From positions 1 through 37,297 of the forward strand of contig NZ_BALY01000018.1 in NCBI RefSeq assembly GCF_000615445.1: a stretch of 37,297 nucleotides of DNA, read 5' to 3'. The position numbers and the translations under genes were made by a program. Of this stretch, positions 1-8,810 are shown piece by piece (the stretch's first letter is position 1; each line of letters opens with the position of its first letter). The notes under the pieces are model-generated. The model was not told where the DNA came from. It made no database searches and saw nothing but the letters and a program-made list of their open reading frames with translations. The stretch comes from Lactobacillus hamsteri DSM 5661 = JCM 6256. GTDB taxonomy: Bacteria > Bacillota > Bacilli > Lactobacillales > Lactobacillaceae.

Positions 1-681
1 CGAATTGTGGCTTTTGTTGCAGCTATTGTCGTAATTGTAGCAGCAATTGTTGGATTTAATGTTTACAAAAATTTTCAAAATAATGTGTCAGAAAGTAATT
101 CGTCTTCAAGATCTGTAAAAACTAAAGTGAAAAAGAATGGAAAAGTTACTACAACTGGTAAAAATAATAAAGTTTTAGTTGTTTACTTTTCAAGAAAAAA
201 AGCAGTTTACGGTGGTGATTTAAAACGTGGTAATACTGCAAGAGTAGCTGATTTCATTCAAGAAAAAACTAAAGGTGACACGTATGAAATTATTCCTAAA
301 AAAGCATATCCCAATGATTATGATGAAACTACTAAAGTAGCCCAACGAGAGCAAGATCAAAATGCCCGTCCAGCCATTAAGAATGCTTTGCCAGATGTTA
401 AAAAATATAAGACTATCTTTATTGGTGGACCAATTTGGTGGGGTGAATATCCAATGATTGTTCGTACCTTCATTGATAATGTCAATTTGAGCGGCAAAAC
501 TGTTATTCCTTTTACAACGGCAGCAGGTTCCGGCTTAGGCAATACTGAAGAGACTTTGCGGAAGGCTTATCCTAAGGCAACAATTCGTACAGGCTTTACT
601 ACTGAGGGTAATAATGTTAAAGATAATCCATCTAGTGTTAAGCGTGAAGTTAATAAATGGCTTAATGGTTTAGGTTACTAA
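1..681 (+). CDS. Membrane-anchored flavodoxin-family protein (5' end cut by window)
   Basis: The reading frame is open to the left edge, so the start codon lies just upstream; a GTG at position 7 is the first in-window start. The N-terminus is a hydrophobic stretch of about 18 residues (AFVAAIVVIVAAIVGFNVY), probably a signal anchor, followed by a Ser/Lys/Thr-rich linker. The flavodoxin fold starts at KVLVVYFSRKK with the strand-loop expected for FMN phosphate binding, and GGPIWWGEYPM is the usual aromatic FMN-contact loop of the flavodoxin_4-like group. The stop is one base before the next gene, a ferric-reductase-like protein, so the two probably form an extracytoplasmic or membrane electron-transfer pair. 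The pairing is inference; the flavodoxin family call is firm. Confidence 0.85.
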   Translation, partial: RIVAFVAAIVVIVAAIVGFNVYKNFQNNVSESNSSSRSVKTKVKKNGKVTTTGKNNKVLVVYFSRKKAVYGGDLKRGNTARVADFIQEKTKGDTYEIIPKKAYPNDYDETTKVAQREQDQNARPAIKNALPDVKKYKTIFIGGPIWWGEYPMIVRTFIDNVNLSGKTVIPFTTAAGSGLGNTEETLRKAYPKATIRTGFTTEGNNVKDNPSSVKREVNKWLNGLGY

Positions 682-682
682 A

Positions 683-1957
683 ATGAAAAATCGAAAACTA
701 TTTTTAGGGATTATATGGCTGCTTTTGGCAGTCATTTTACCTTTACCGTTAATTTTTGTTTTAAATACAGGCTTAACTGATACTGTAAATAATTTAATCG
801 CCTATGATTTTGGGATATTGGCATATGTTTGGTGGCTAGCAATTGTTTACTTAAGTATACGTCCAAAATGGATTGCAAAAAGAATAGGCATACCATCTAC
901 TTATATGATGCATGGAATGCTTGCGATTTTTGCACTTGTTGCAGCCACAATTCATAAATTTACAACGAATTCATTTCATGCAATTATTCGTAATACAGGT
1001 AATATTGCTTGGTATTTAGCAATTTTCATGATTGTTTATGTTATTGTTTTTCTTTCAGGTTGGTTAAGTGACAGATTATCTGTTTTTAAAAAATCAAAGG
1101 CTAATTTTGAAAAAGTATTTAATCACCAATTATCAGTTTGGGTTCATCGTTTAAATTTTGTAGTTATTGCTCTAATCTGGTTGCATGTTAACGTGATTCC
1201 AAGAATTGCTAATGTTCCATATTTTTTAATTATTTTTGATATTTATACTTTATTTTTTATTGCTTCGTATGCATATCAAAAATTTATTATTGATGCAGAT
1301 ATGAAAAATGGTGGTGTTGTAAGCGAAAATATTGCTCGAACTCCAACAATACAGGAACTGACTATCGATCTTAACGAAAAGGCAAAAGAATATCATGCTG
1401 GTGATTTCTACTTTATTTCATTTCGATCAAAAGAAATTTCCAGTGAGGCGCATCCTTTTTCAGTAACATCTAAACCAAATAAAAGACAGGTTTCTTTTCT
1501 TATTAATCGCGTAGGTGATTTTACTAAAAAAATAGATCAAGTTGAGCCCGGAACAAAGGTACATTTTGATGGTCCATATGGGTTATTTGATTCTGAAATA
1601 AGTCAAAGTAATTTACCAATTATTCTTTACGCATTGGGGACAGGAATTGCTCCTTTGATTAGTTTGGCAGAAGAATATGCTGGTAAGAAAAAAATACATT
1701 TGATTTGGTCAACTAATTCTACAGAAAGTTATTTTGATAAGCGAATAGAAAAATTATCTCAAGAAGATGTTAAGATCAATATTAAAAAGCATCGTTTTTT
1801 AGATAATGAAATAGAACAAATTTTGACTTCTGAGGAAAAACAAAATGGTCAGTTCTACATTGTAGGTTCGGCTTCAATTGTTTTAAAAGTTCGCAAAAAG
1901 TTGGAAGGGTTAGGAATTAAAAAATCTTATTTGCATGATGAGCATTTGACGATGTAG
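683..1957 (+). CDS. Ferric reductase/NADPH-oxidase-like membrane flavocytochrome
   Basis: This 424-residue protein has about six membrane helices in its first 205 residues, then a ferredoxin-NADP reductase-type cytoplasmic module. The membrane part carries two His pairs, H77/H91 and H155/H168 (spacing 14 and 13), the bis-heme ligand pattern of the FRE/NOX superfamily. HPFSVTSKP near residue 257 is the FAD-binding motif and GTGIAPLISL near 319 the NAD(P)-binding motif. It follows the anchored flavodoxin by one base and is probably co-transcribed with it. It should move electrons from NAD(P)H through FAD (and heme, if present) across the membrane. Lactobacilli generally do not make heme, so whether the heme sites are filled depends on exogenous heme. 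The substrate (ferric iron, quinone, flavodoxin or oxygen) cannot be told from sequence. Confidence 0.85.
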   Translation: MKNRKLFLGIIWLLLAVILPLPLIFVLNTGLTDTVNNLIAYDFGILAYVWWLAIVYLSIRPKWIAKRIGIPSTYMMHGMLAIFALVAATIHKFTTNSFHAIIRNTGNIAWYLAIFMIVYVIVFLSGWLSDRLSVFKKSKANFEKVFNHQLSVWVHRLNFVVIALIWLHVNVIPRIANVPYFLIIFDIYTLFFIASYAYQKFIIDADMKNGGVVSENIARTPTIQELTIDLNEKAKEYHAGDFYFISFRSKEISSEAHPFSVTSKPNKRQVSFLINRVGDFTKKIDQVEPGTKVHFDGPYGLFDSEISQSNLPIILYALGTGIAPLISLAEEYAGKKKIHLIWSTNSTESYFDKRIEKLSQEDVKINIKKHRFLDNEIEQILTSEEKQNGQFYIVGSASIVLKVRKKLEGLGIKKSYLHDEHLTM

Positions 1958-1962
1958 TTTTT

Positions 1963-2001
1963 AAAAAGGAACGTTCGGCTAGACGAAACGTTTCTTTTTT
2001 G
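1963..2001 (+). terminator. Rho-independent terminator after the ferric-reductase gene
   Basis: GGAACGTT pairs with AACGTTTC (one G.U pair), extended by an A-run on the left and T-run on the right (TTTCTTTTTT), ending the flavodoxin/reductase unit. Confidence 0.75.
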
Positions 2002-2061
2002 TTTTTCAGTTTGTTAAAATTAACCATAAAATCAAAGCAAATTCATTGAGGATATAATATT

Positions 2062-3081
2062 ATGGTTTTAAAAATGAAAGATATTGCTAGACTTGCTAAT
2101 GTATCAACTTCAGCTGTTTCGTTAGCTATTAATGGTAAGCCAGGAATAAGTCAAGAAACTCGTGAAAAAATATTTAAAGTAATAAATGAAAATGAATATC
2201 AACCTTTGAGAAAAAGACGAAAAGGTGGTGTTCGAAAGGTAGCAAGCTGTGATCTAATTATTGTTAGTGATAAAAAAGGCGTCGTAAATAGAAACTATAG
2301 AAGTTTGCCGTTTTTCGATTATTTGGTATCAACTTTAAGTCAGAATATTAATGGATTTGGTACAAATTTACGCATTGATACTTTGCGTATTCGGCATTTA
2401 GTAGAAGATCTAAATGAACTGCTTACTAACTCCGTTGTAACTAACGCAATAGTTTTAGGAACAGATTTAAGCAAAAGCGATATTGAATTAATTAATAGTA
2501 AAATTAAGCATACAGTTTTCGTAGATACTTATTTCAAAGAAATTAAAGCAGATTTTGTTACTATAGATAATTTTCAGGGAACATATGAAGCTGCCAAATA
2601 TATTTTAAGTAAAGGCTACAAAAATATTGGATATGTAGCGTCTAGCAAGGCTAACCCTAATTTTCTAAAAAGAAGAGAAGGCTTTCAAGCAGCGTTAAAA
2701 GCAGAAAATATTGATATAGCGCCTAATCATTTTTATAGTATTGAACCGATAAATTTAATTCCTACTACGCCACTGCATGGTTTTAGTTTAGATAACTTGC
2801 CTGAAGTGATTTTTTGTGAAACTGATTATATGGCAATTCGAATAATGAAAGAATGCATTAAAAATGGCATTGAAGTGCCAAAGGATATTGCCATAATGGG
2901 TTTTGATGATATAGAAGAAGGTCTATTGATTAATCCTGAATTAACAACTGTTCATGTTTCGATTGATCAAATTGTCGACCAGGCAATTTTTCAATTACAA
3001 GCACAGGCATCTTCAAATGAAGAATGGGAACCAGAAAAATCGCTTATTGGGACTCACTTAGTTATCAGAAAATCTGTTTAA
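2062..3081 (+). CDS. rbsR: LacI-family transcriptional regulator, probable ribose repressor RbsR
   Basis: The protein has 339 residues. An N-terminal LacI-type helix-turn-helix (MKDIARLANVSTSAVSLAING, about residues 5-25) with hinge is followed by a periplasmic-binding-protein-like effector domain with the typical late motifs VPKDIAIMGFDDIEEG and LTTVHVSIDQI. The start at 2062 has a GAGG ten bases upstream; an internal ATG at 2074 is possible but too far from it. It lies directly upstream of rbsK-rbsD-rbsU in the same direction and is separated from them by a promoter region, so it is very probably the ribose-responsive repressor of that operon. The effector is inferred from position, not from the binding pocket. 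Confidence 0.8.
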   Translation: MVLKMKDIARLANVSTSAVSLAINGKPGISQETREKIFKVINENEYQPLRKRRKGGVRKVASCDLIIVSDKKGVVNRNYRSLPFFDYLVSTLSQNINGFGTNLRIDTLRIRHLVEDLNELLTNSVVTNAIVLGTDLSKSDIELINSKIKHTVFVDTYFKEIKADFVTIDNFQGTYEAAKYILSKGYKNIGYVASSKANPNFLKRREGFQAALKAENIDIAPNHFYSIEPINLIPTTPLHGFSLDNLPEVIFCETDYMAIRIMKECIKNGIEVPKDIAIMGFDDIEEGLLINPELTTVHVSIDQIVDQAIFQLQAQASSNEEWEPEKSLIGTHLVIRKSV

Positions 3082-3208
3082 CTAAAATAACAACTAAAAT
3101 AAAAATATGCCATTGAAAACTGTTGAAAGCGATTACTTTATATGGAATAATACTTTTAACAAATAAAAAAACAATAAATCATTAAAATTATTTTATTTTA
3201 TTTTAGTT
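3080..3208 (+). repeat. AACTAAAATAA direct pair plus inverted copy flanking the rbs promoter
   Basis: The 11-mer AACTAAAATAA occurs at 3080-3090 and 3092-3102, overlapping the end of the upstream gene, and its exact reverse complement TTATTTTAGTT sits at 3198-3208, just before the rbsK ribosome binding site. The copies bracket the promoter and cre. They could be repressor operators allowing looping, or the arms of a weak AT stem. No function is proven. Confidence 0.4.
3123..3151 (+). promoter_or_regulatory. rbsKDU promoter with overlapping cre site
   Basis: TTGAAA (3123-3128), a 17-base spacer and AATAAT (3146-3151) form a good sigma-A promoter. TGAAAGCGATTACT at 3124-3137 matches the CcpA cre consensus TGWNANCGNTNWCA at 13 of 14 positions and covers the -35, so catabolite repression of ribose uptake is expected. 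Confidence 0.65.
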
Positions 3209-3223
3209 AAAAGGAGAAAGCTA

Positions 3224-4144
3224 TTGAAAGAAATCACTGTTTTAGGCAGTATCAACTTAGATACTACATATTCGATTCCTAGAATTCCACTACCAGGCGA
3301 AACGATTCATGTTACTAATGTATCTTCTGCTGCAGGAGGAAAAGGTGCCAATCAAGCCGTTGCCGCTCAACGTAGTGGATTGCAAGTAAACTTTATTGGT
3401 AGTGTTGGGGATGATCAAGGCGGAAAGTTTATGCTTGATACTATGAAAAAAGAGGGCATTAACTTAGAAAACGTTAAGATTAATTCAGCTATTGAAACTG
3501 GAGCAGCAGCTATTTTATTAGATGAAAAAGGTCAAAATAGTATTTTGGTAGATGCAGGTGCAAATGGCACGGTTAAGCCTGAACAAGTTAGGAATGCGGA
3601 AGAAGCCATTGCAAGATCTGAATATATCGTTGCTCAATTTGAAACTCCAATTGAAGCAACAAAAGAGGCATTCAGAATTGCTAAAAAGCATGGTGTTAAA
3701 ACTATTTTGAATCCTGCTCCTGCTAAGAAAATTGATGAAGAGTTATTAAGTTTAACGGATATTATTACTCCAAATGAAACTGAAAGCTATACAATTACTG
3801 GAATTAAAATTGATGCAGAAACAGGGATGTCTGAAACTGCTCAATATTTCAGAGACAAAGGTGTAGATGTTACTTTGATTACTTTAGGCGAAAAAGGAGT
3901 GTTCTATTCAACTCCTGTCCATGAAGGGATGATTAAAGCTAACAAAGTAAAAGCAGTAGATACTACAGGTGCTGGTGATACCTTTATTGGTGCAATGTCT
4001 TCAGTTTTGGAATCAGATTATTCTAATTTAGAAGATGCGATTATATATGGTCAACGTGCTTCATCAATTACTGTTCAAGGAAAAGGTGCGATGCCATCAA
4101 TTCCAACTAAAGCAGAAGTAGAAAAGGTTTACGGAAAGGATTAA
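3224..4144 (+). CDS. rbsK: Ribokinase
   Basis: This 306-residue PfkB-family sugar kinase phosphorylates D-ribose to ribose 5-phosphate with ATP in the cytoplasm. It shows the N-terminal substrate signature around [15 protein letters not shown] (about residues 38-52) and the C-terminal [13 protein letters not shown] motif with the anion hole and catalytic Asp (about residues 246-258). Length is standard. The start is TTG at 3224, preceded by a strong AAGGAG with correct spacing; no better ATG exists. It is the first gene of rbsK-rbsD-rbsU, with rbsD five bases downstream, and is controlled by the cre-bearing promoter upstream. Confidence 0.95.
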   Translation: MKEITVLGSINLDTTYSIPRIPLPGETIHVTNVSSAAGGKGANQAVAAQRSGLQVNFIGSVGDDQGGKFMLDTMKKEGINLENVKINSAIETGAAAILLDEKGQNSILVDAGANGTVKPEQVRNAEEAIARSEYIVAQFETPIEATKEAFRIAKKHGVKTILNPAPAKKIDEELLSLTDIITPNETESYTITGIKIDAETGMSETAQYFRDKGVDVTLITLGEKGVFYSTPVHEGMIKANKVKAVDTTGAGDTFIGAMSSVLESDYSNLEDAIIYGQRASSITVQGKGAMPSIPTKAEVEKVYGKD

Positions 4145-4149
4145 TAAAA

Positions 4150-4545
4150 ATGAAAAAAACAGGTGTAATGAATTCAAATATTTCTCGAGTAATCGCTGAT
4201 ATGGGTCACATGGATTTATTAGGTGTTGGAGATGCAGGCACTCCTGTCCCAGCTGGAACTGAAAAGATCGATTTATCAGTTCACGCAGGTTTGCCATCAT
4301 TTATTGATGTGTTAAAAGAAGTTTTAAAAGAACTCGAAGTTCAAAAAATTTATGTTGCTGAAGAAATTAAAACTGAAAATCCAAAGCAATTAGAAGAAAT
4401 TAAAAAAGTTCTTCCTAATGTAGAAGTTGAATTTATTCCTCACTCAGAACTCAAGAGAAAATTAGGTGATTCAAAAGCTTTCATTAGAACAGGTGAAGAA
4501 ACACCTTATTCAAATGTAATTCTTGAAAGTGGAGTTATTTTCTAA
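4150..4545 (+). CDS. rbsD: D-ribose pyranase
   Basis: A 131-residue RbsD/FucU-family protein interconverting the beta-pyranose and furanose forms of ribose, supplying the furanose used by ribokinase. The N-terminal [20 protein letters not shown] contains the active-site His region, followed by [13 protein letters not shown]; both are RbsD hallmarks. Length matches the family. It starts five bases after rbsK, and its AAGGA ribosome binding site is inside the rbsK end, so translational coupling is likely. Confidence 0.95.
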   Translation: MKKTGVMNSNISRVIADMGHMDLLGVGDAGTPVPAGTEKIDLSVHAGLPSFIDVLKEVLKELEVQKIYVAEEIKTENPKQLEEIKKVLPNVEVEFIPHSELKRKLGDSKAFIRTGEETPYSNVILESGVIF

Positions 4546-4565
4546 AATAATAAGGTGGTTATGAA

Positions 4566-5456
4566 ATGAATGGAATCGCGCTTTTAATTGGTTTAGGACC
4601 GCTGATTGGTTGGGGATTCTTCCCAACTATAGCTTCTAAGATTGGTGGTAGGCCAGTTAATCAAATTATAGGTACAACGTTTGGATCGTTTATTTTTGCA
4701 TTAATTCTTGCATTGATAGAAGGAACTCATCTTCCATCTGGGGCTGCTCTTTGGTGGTCTATATTATCAGGAATTTGTTGGGCGTCAGCTCAAGTTATAA
4801 CATTTTATTCCTTTACTTTGATTGGTTCATCTAGAGCAATGCCAATCACTACAGCTTTTCAATTATTAGGTGCATCTCTTTGGGGTGTATTTGCTTTAGG
4901 AGATTGGCCAACTAAAACTGATAAAATTATCGGCTTTGTAGCATTAATATTGATTGTTATTGGTGCATGGATGACAAGCTGGGATGAACACAAGGATGCA
5001 GAATCCAGTAGTAAACTTAAAAAAGCTGTTATTGTTCTTTTGATCGGGGAAATTGGTTACTGGGGCTACTCAGCAGCTCCACAAGCTGCACATATTAGTG
5101 GGATGCAAGCATTCTTGCCACAAACTATTGGTATGTGTATCGTGGCAATTGTATATGCGATTTTCTTAGGTATAAAAGATAAGAACCATAAGATGGCTTT
5201 GGCTGAATCAGTTTCATACAAGCATATCATTTCAGGTTTCTTCTTTGCTTTTGCAGCATTAACTTACTTGATTTCTGCTCAACCAAATATGAATGGTTTG
5301 GCAACAGGCTTCTTACTTTCACAAACATCTGTTGTACTTGCAACTTTAACAGGAATTTGGATGCTTCATCAAACTAAGACTCGCAAAGAAATGATTATTA
5401 CGGTTTTAGGTTTAGCATTAATTGTAGGTGCCGCTGCAATGACTGTGATTGTATAG
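4566..5456 (+). CDS. rbsU: Ribose uptake protein RbsU (GRP/DMT-type transporter)
   Basis: A 296-residue polytopic membrane protein with about ten hydrophobic helices, beginning MNGIALLIGLGPLIGWGFFP and including GGRPVNQIIGTTFGS, typical of the glucose/ribose porter (GRP) family used for ribose uptake in lactobacilli such as L. sakei. The gene order with rbsD and rbsK makes ribose the likely substrate. AAGGTGGT precedes the ATG. It is the last gene of the operon and is followed by a strong terminator. Confidence 0.88.
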   Translation: MNGIALLIGLGPLIGWGFFPTIASKIGGRPVNQIIGTTFGSFIFALILALIEGTHLPSGAALWWSILSGICWASAQVITFYSFTLIGSSRAMPITTAFQLLGASLWGVFALGDWPTKTDKIIGFVALILIVIGAWMTSWDEHKDAESSSKLKKAVIVLLIGEIGYWGYSAAPQAAHISGMQAFLPQTIGMCIVAIVYAIFLGIKDKNHKMALAESVSYKHIISGFFFAFAALTYLISAQPNMNGLATGFLLSQTSVVLATLTGIWMLHQTKTRKEMIITVLGLALIVGAAAMTVIV

Positions 5457-5476
5457 TATAATCTTCTTTGAAACTA

Positions 5477-5518
5477 AAATAGTTCAATTCTACAAAAGTA
5501 GGATTGAACTATTTTTTC
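5477..5518 (+). terminator. Terminator of the rbs operon
   Basis: AATAGTTCAATTCTAC (5478-5493) pairs with GTAGGATTGAACTATT (5498-5513) with a single G.U and an AAAA loop, followed by a T-rich tract. Confidence 0.9.
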
Positions 5519-5594
5519 TTTTTTATATTTTTTCATAAAGATTATAATTTAAATATATAACTGTGTAATAAATATTCTTCTATTGGAGTGAAAA

Positions 5595-6185
5595 ATGAAA
5601 ATATCTGGCAATGAGGACTTGCGAGTTCAACGAACTATTAAAAATATTTATCGAGCATTTGAAGATTTGATTTGTCAAAAAGATTATAACAAAATTACGG
5701 TTACTGAGCTGGCTCGTAAAGCTGAAATAAATAAGAAGACTTTTTATCGATACTATCCAACACTTGATGATTTACTTGCCGAAATGCAGGCACAGTATTC
5801 GCGGGGCTATATCAAATTAGTGGAAAATTATCGTTATCCGCAAGATATGAAAAAAATTGTACGTGCTTTTTATGAATTTTCAGCTAGACAAGGAAAAGCT
5901 TACGATAAAATTACTACGAGTACAGGAGCATATTCTAGAATTCGCCAGCAGATGATCAATCAAGTTGAAAAGAAAACTTGGGAACAATCGGCAGAGTTTA
6001 ATAATTTAAATGAATGGCAACAAAAAATCTTGCTAGCTTTTATTCAAGATACAAGTATTGCTTGTTATCGAGAATGGATTAATAGTAATAAAGAACAATC
6101 TATTGACGATATGATTGCTATAACATCTTCTTTATTAGAAGGTGGAATTGAAAAGTTTTTCAAAAATATAAAGCAAAATAACTAA
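5595..6185 (+). CDS. TetR/AcrR-family transcriptional regulator
   Basis: The protein has 196 residues. The N-terminal TetR helix-turn-helix is clear: ITVTELARKAEINKKTFYRYYPTLDDLL, about residues 34-62, with the family's K-x-T-F/L-Y-R-Y-Y signature. The C-terminal half is helical, with a conserved-looking FIQDTSIACYREWI. A GGAG lies upstream of the ATG. It stands alone between two terminators, immediately upstream of the NTF2-like/AKR operon in the same direction, so control of that operon or of itself is plausible. The ligand cannot be predicted. Confidence 0.88.
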   Translation: MKISGNEDLRVQRTIKNIYRAFEDLICQKDYNKITVTELARKAEINKKTFYRYYPTLDDLLAEMQAQYSRGYIKLVENYRYPQDMKKIVRAFYEFSARQGKAYDKITTSTGAYSRIRQQMINQVEKKTWEQSAEFNNLNEWQQKILLAFIQDTSIACYREWINSNKEQSIDDMIAITSSLLEGGIEKFFKNIKQNN

Positions 6186-6192
6186 GATTTAA

Positions 6193-6230
6193 GAGAAAAA
6201 AAGTCAAAACTTGGCTTTTTTTCTTATTTT
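6193..6230 (+). terminator. Terminator after the TetR gene
   Basis: GAGAAAAAAAGTCAA pairs with TTGGCTTTTTTTCTT (G.U pairs included) around an AAC loop and is followed by more T. Confidence 0.8.
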
Positions 6231-6347
6231 TTTGCACCTTTTTATAAAAAAAGTGTGGCATAAGTCCCACCTTGAAAAATATTGCCCATTTTTTTGTCTA
6301 TTTACAGCTGGCATAATACTAATTGTCAACAAGCAAGGAGGTCAAAA

Positions 6348-6731
6348 ATGAACAATATAACACAAACAGCAGAAGATCTAATTAGAGAAACTTTTGCTAA
6401 AGAAAACGATGGAATGATTAATCAAGATTTGGATTTACTAAAAGAAGTAATCGCTCCTGATGCAATTCTTACTCACATTACCGGTGCCGAGCAAAGCCGT
6501 GATGAATGGCTAAGACAAATTAAGATCGGTCGTATGCGCTATAAGAAAAGTATCTTACAAAAAGTAGCAATCACGATTCTTGATGAAAATCATGCTCATG
6601 CGATTGTTCAAAATTTAGTAACTGCAAGAATTTACGGTTTTACTAATGATTGGCTTCTTCAAAGTGACAATCAATTAGAAAAAAGAAATGGCAATTGGGT
6701 AATTACTGGTTCCAAAGCTAGTTTGGCCTAA
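6348..6731 (+). CDS. NTF2-like (DUF4440/SnoaL-type) small protein
   Basis: A 127-residue protein from the ATG at 6348, chosen because a perfect AAGGAGG lies seven bases upstream; the frame is open further up to 6282 but without a binding site. The sequence (ETFAKENDGMINQDLDLLKEVIAPDAILTHITG ... NGNWVITGSKAS) has the cone-like NTF2/SnoaL pattern, with the DAxxTHITG strand and the closing RxGxWxIxxS motif. Such proteins are ligand-binding or small hydrolase/isomerase domains; the exact role is unknown. It heads a tight run of detoxification-type genes (AKR, acetyltransferase, esterase, NAD(P)-binding protein). Confidence 0.8.
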   Translation: MNNITQTAEDLIRETFAKENDGMINQDLDLLKEVIAPDAILTHITGAEQSRDEWLRQIKIGRMRYKKSILQKVAITILDENHAHAIVQNLVTARIYGFTNDWLLQSDNQLEKRNGNWVITGSKASLA

Positions 6732-6764
6732 TTAATAAAGATTAATTATAAAGGAGAAAACATA

Positions 6765-7613
6765 ATGGCAGAACAAACTTATGTTGAATTAAACAATGGT
6801 ACAAAAATTCCTCAATTTGGTTTAGGTGTTTACATGATTCAAGGAGATGGCCAAACAGCCAAGGCTGTTAAAGATGCGCTTGATTTAGGTTATCGCCATA
6901 TTGATACAGCCCATGCTTACCAAAATGAACGTGGTGTTGGTCAAGGAATTAAAGAAAGTGGCCTGAAACGTGAAGATGTTTGGATCACCAGTAAGTTATG
7001 GCCAACAGATTACGATGATCCAGAAACTGCAATTGATAAAATGCTTGATCGTTTAGGTACCGATTATATTGATTTACTTTTGCTTCACCAACAAGTTGGT
7101 AATTACTTAAATGCTTACAAGGGTATGGAAAAAGCACTTAAGGAAGGTAAAGTTAGATCAATTGGTATTAGTAACTTTGATGGGGAACGTCTTGATGACA
7201 TTATTGAACATTCAGAAGTTAAGCCAATGGTTATGCAAGTAGAAATGCATCCATATTACCAACAAAAGGCTTTAAAGGAAAAGATGAAGCCTTATGGTAC
7301 TAAGTTTGAAAGTTGGTATCCACTTGGTCATGGTGACGCTGGCTTGATGAATGAATCAATTTTTACCAAACTTGCTAAGAAGTATGGTAAGACTAACGCC
7401 CAAATTATCTTACGTTGGCACATTCAAGAAGAAAATATTGTTTTCCCTAAGACGACAAATCCTCAACATATGAGAGATAATATTGATATTTTTGATTTTG
7501 AATTAACTGATGAAGAAATGGCGGAAATTAACAAATTAGATTCTGGCAAGCGTTACTATAATGCAAGCTTGGCGCAACAAGAACAATTTGTAAACTATCA
7601 TCCTGCTGACTAG
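6765..7613 (+). CDS. Aldo/keto reductase (2,5-diketo-D-gluconate reductase-like)
   Basis: A 282-residue NADPH-dependent aldo/keto reductase. The catalytic tetrad is complete: D47 and Y52 (GYRHIDTAHAYQNE), K77 (TSKLW) and H108 (LLLLHQQ). The C-terminal cofactor loop contains FPKTTNPQHMRDN, where other family members have IPKS. A strong AAAGGAG precedes the ATG. It lies 33 bases after the NTF2-like gene in one apparent operon. It is the most divergent of the four AKR paralogues here and the only one lacking the LysR-type upstream box. The substrate is probably a small aldehyde or ketone; this is inference from the family. Confidence 0.92.
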   Translation: MAEQTYVELNNGTKIPQFGLGVYMIQGDGQTAKAVKDALDLGYRHIDTAHAYQNERGVGQGIKESGLKREDVWITSKLWPTDYDDPETAIDKMLDRLGTDYIDLLLLHQQVGNYLNAYKGMEKALKEGKVRSIGISNFDGERLDDIIEHSEVKPMVMQVEMHPYYQQKALKEKMKPYGTKFESWYPLGHGDAGLMNESIFTKLAKKYGKTNAQIILRWHIQEENIVFPKTTNPQHMRDNIDIFDFELTDEEMAEINKLDSGKRYYNASLAQQEQFVNYHPAD

Positions 7614-7634
7614 TTTTTAGAAAGAGACATAATT

Positions 7635-8176
7635 ATGACTAATAAAATTACGCGTTTGAATATGGATGACCCGACTTACCGTAGGTTCATATTCCTGAAA
7701 TGCATCGTAGTGATAAGCTTTGTTTTAAAATTAATCAATATTCAAATGAAGACTCTGAAAGACGTCCATTATTAGAAGAATTATTTGAAAATCGACTTCC
7801 TAAGACAAGTAATATTTACGCACCGCTTGAAATTGATTCAGGCCATCAAGTTGAAATTGGCGAACACGTATTTATTAATCATAATGTGACAATGATGGCT
7901 CATGGCGGAATTAAAATTGATGATGGCGTTATGATTGGACCACATGCCTCGCTTTTAACTGTCAATCATGATTTTCATAATCACCGAATTTTGGAAGTTT
8001 CACCAATTCATTTAAAGAAAAATGCGTGGATTGGTGCTAATACAACAATTCTTTCTGGTATTACAATTGGTGAAAATGCAATTGTTGCTGCGGGTGCAGT
8101 TGTAACTAAAGATGTTGAGCCCAATACAATTGTTGGTGGTAATCCAGCCCATGTCTTAAAGAAAATTGATGATTAA
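7635..8176 (+). pseudogene. Hexapeptide sugar O-acetyltransferase, frameshifted near its N-terminus
   Basis: The intact part (frame of 7700-8176) shows left-handed beta-helix repeats with the xenobiotic/maltose acetyltransferase pattern: [17 protein letters not shown], catalytic-type His in [11 protein letters not shown], then [30 protein letters not shown] and GNPAHVLKK. That frame has no start with a binding site: the ATG at 7700 has none, and a stop lies just upstream at 7682. An ATG at 7635, downstream of GAAAGAG, opens a different frame ([17 protein letters not shown]), which joins the acetyltransferase frame if one base is restored (or two removed) around 7680-7692. I therefore read it as one gene with a -1-type frameshift, either a mutation or a sequence error. 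Confidence 0.7.
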
Positions 8177-8810
8177 AATGTTGATCGATACTTTTACTCA
8201 AAATAATCGTAAAGTCTATGTTTATGGTAAGAAAAGTGTTCTTACTAATAGACAGGTACCCATGATTTTAGATTTAAATTGTACGACAGGAAATCCTAAA
8301 GCAGAGGTCTTAACTAATGGTTGGGATGAAGTAACAGAAAAAGAAAATATAATTGTGATTGCTCCTGAATATGATGATTATGCTACTTATTCTGAATGTC
8401 CGTTTTTAAGAGATTTAATTGCTGTTTGCGTGCAAAAATATCCAATTGATGAAAGTCGAATTTATAGTGTTGGCTTTTCAAATGGTGGTGCTAGTTCGGT
8501 AGCTTTGGCAAGTACTTATCCAAACTTATTGGCTGGAATTGCAGCTATGGGATGGGCAATTGGTATGATGCGTTCAAAAACGCAGATTCCATTTTTACTT
8601 ATTCAAGGTTCAAAAGAGTATGTTGATCAAAATTTGCCAGCTGTTATGGATGATGAAAAAGAAACTTTGCGTGATATTTTCTTAGCGGATAATTTGATTA
8701 CAAATGAAATGCGTACAGATTATAAAAAATGGCCTTATTGGGGTTATCCAAGCTCAAGTCAAGAAGTTAAAGAATTAACTTATCATGACTATGATCCTAC
8801 GGAAATATGA
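8169..8810 (+). CDS. Alpha/beta-hydrolase esterase, N-terminal fragment
   Basis: About 213 residues of a PHB-depolymerase/feruloyl-esterase-like serine hydrolase. The nucleophile elbow is clear in [15 protein letters not shown], following PIDESRIY, and [24 protein letters not shown] is the preceding strand-helix. The start overlaps the acetyltransferase stop (ATG at 8169; a TTG at 8166 and an ATG at 8178 are alternatives), implying coupling. The frame ends at TGA 8808-8810, after HDYDPTEI, before the catalytic His. The missing C-terminus is in the next frame (8807-9001), so this is the front half of a frameshifted gene and is probably inactive alone. Confidence 0.72.
   Translation: MIKMLIDTFTQNNRKVYVYGKKSVLTNRQVPMILDLNCTTGNPKAEVLTNGWDEVTEKENIIVIAPEYDDYATYSECPFLRDLIAVCVQKYPIDESRIYSVGFSNGGASSVALASTYPNLLAGIAAMGWAIGMMRSKTQIPFLLIQGSKEYVDQNLPAVMDDEKETLRDIFLADNLITNEMRTDYKKWPYWGYPSSSQEVKELTYHDYDPTEI

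Noticed and set aside
6251-6270. TetR operator in the GTGGCATAAGTCCCAC dyad upstream of 6348
   Set aside because: Only four outer base pairs and one inner pair are symmetrical, with a single copy and no similar site near the TetR gene; too weak to call.
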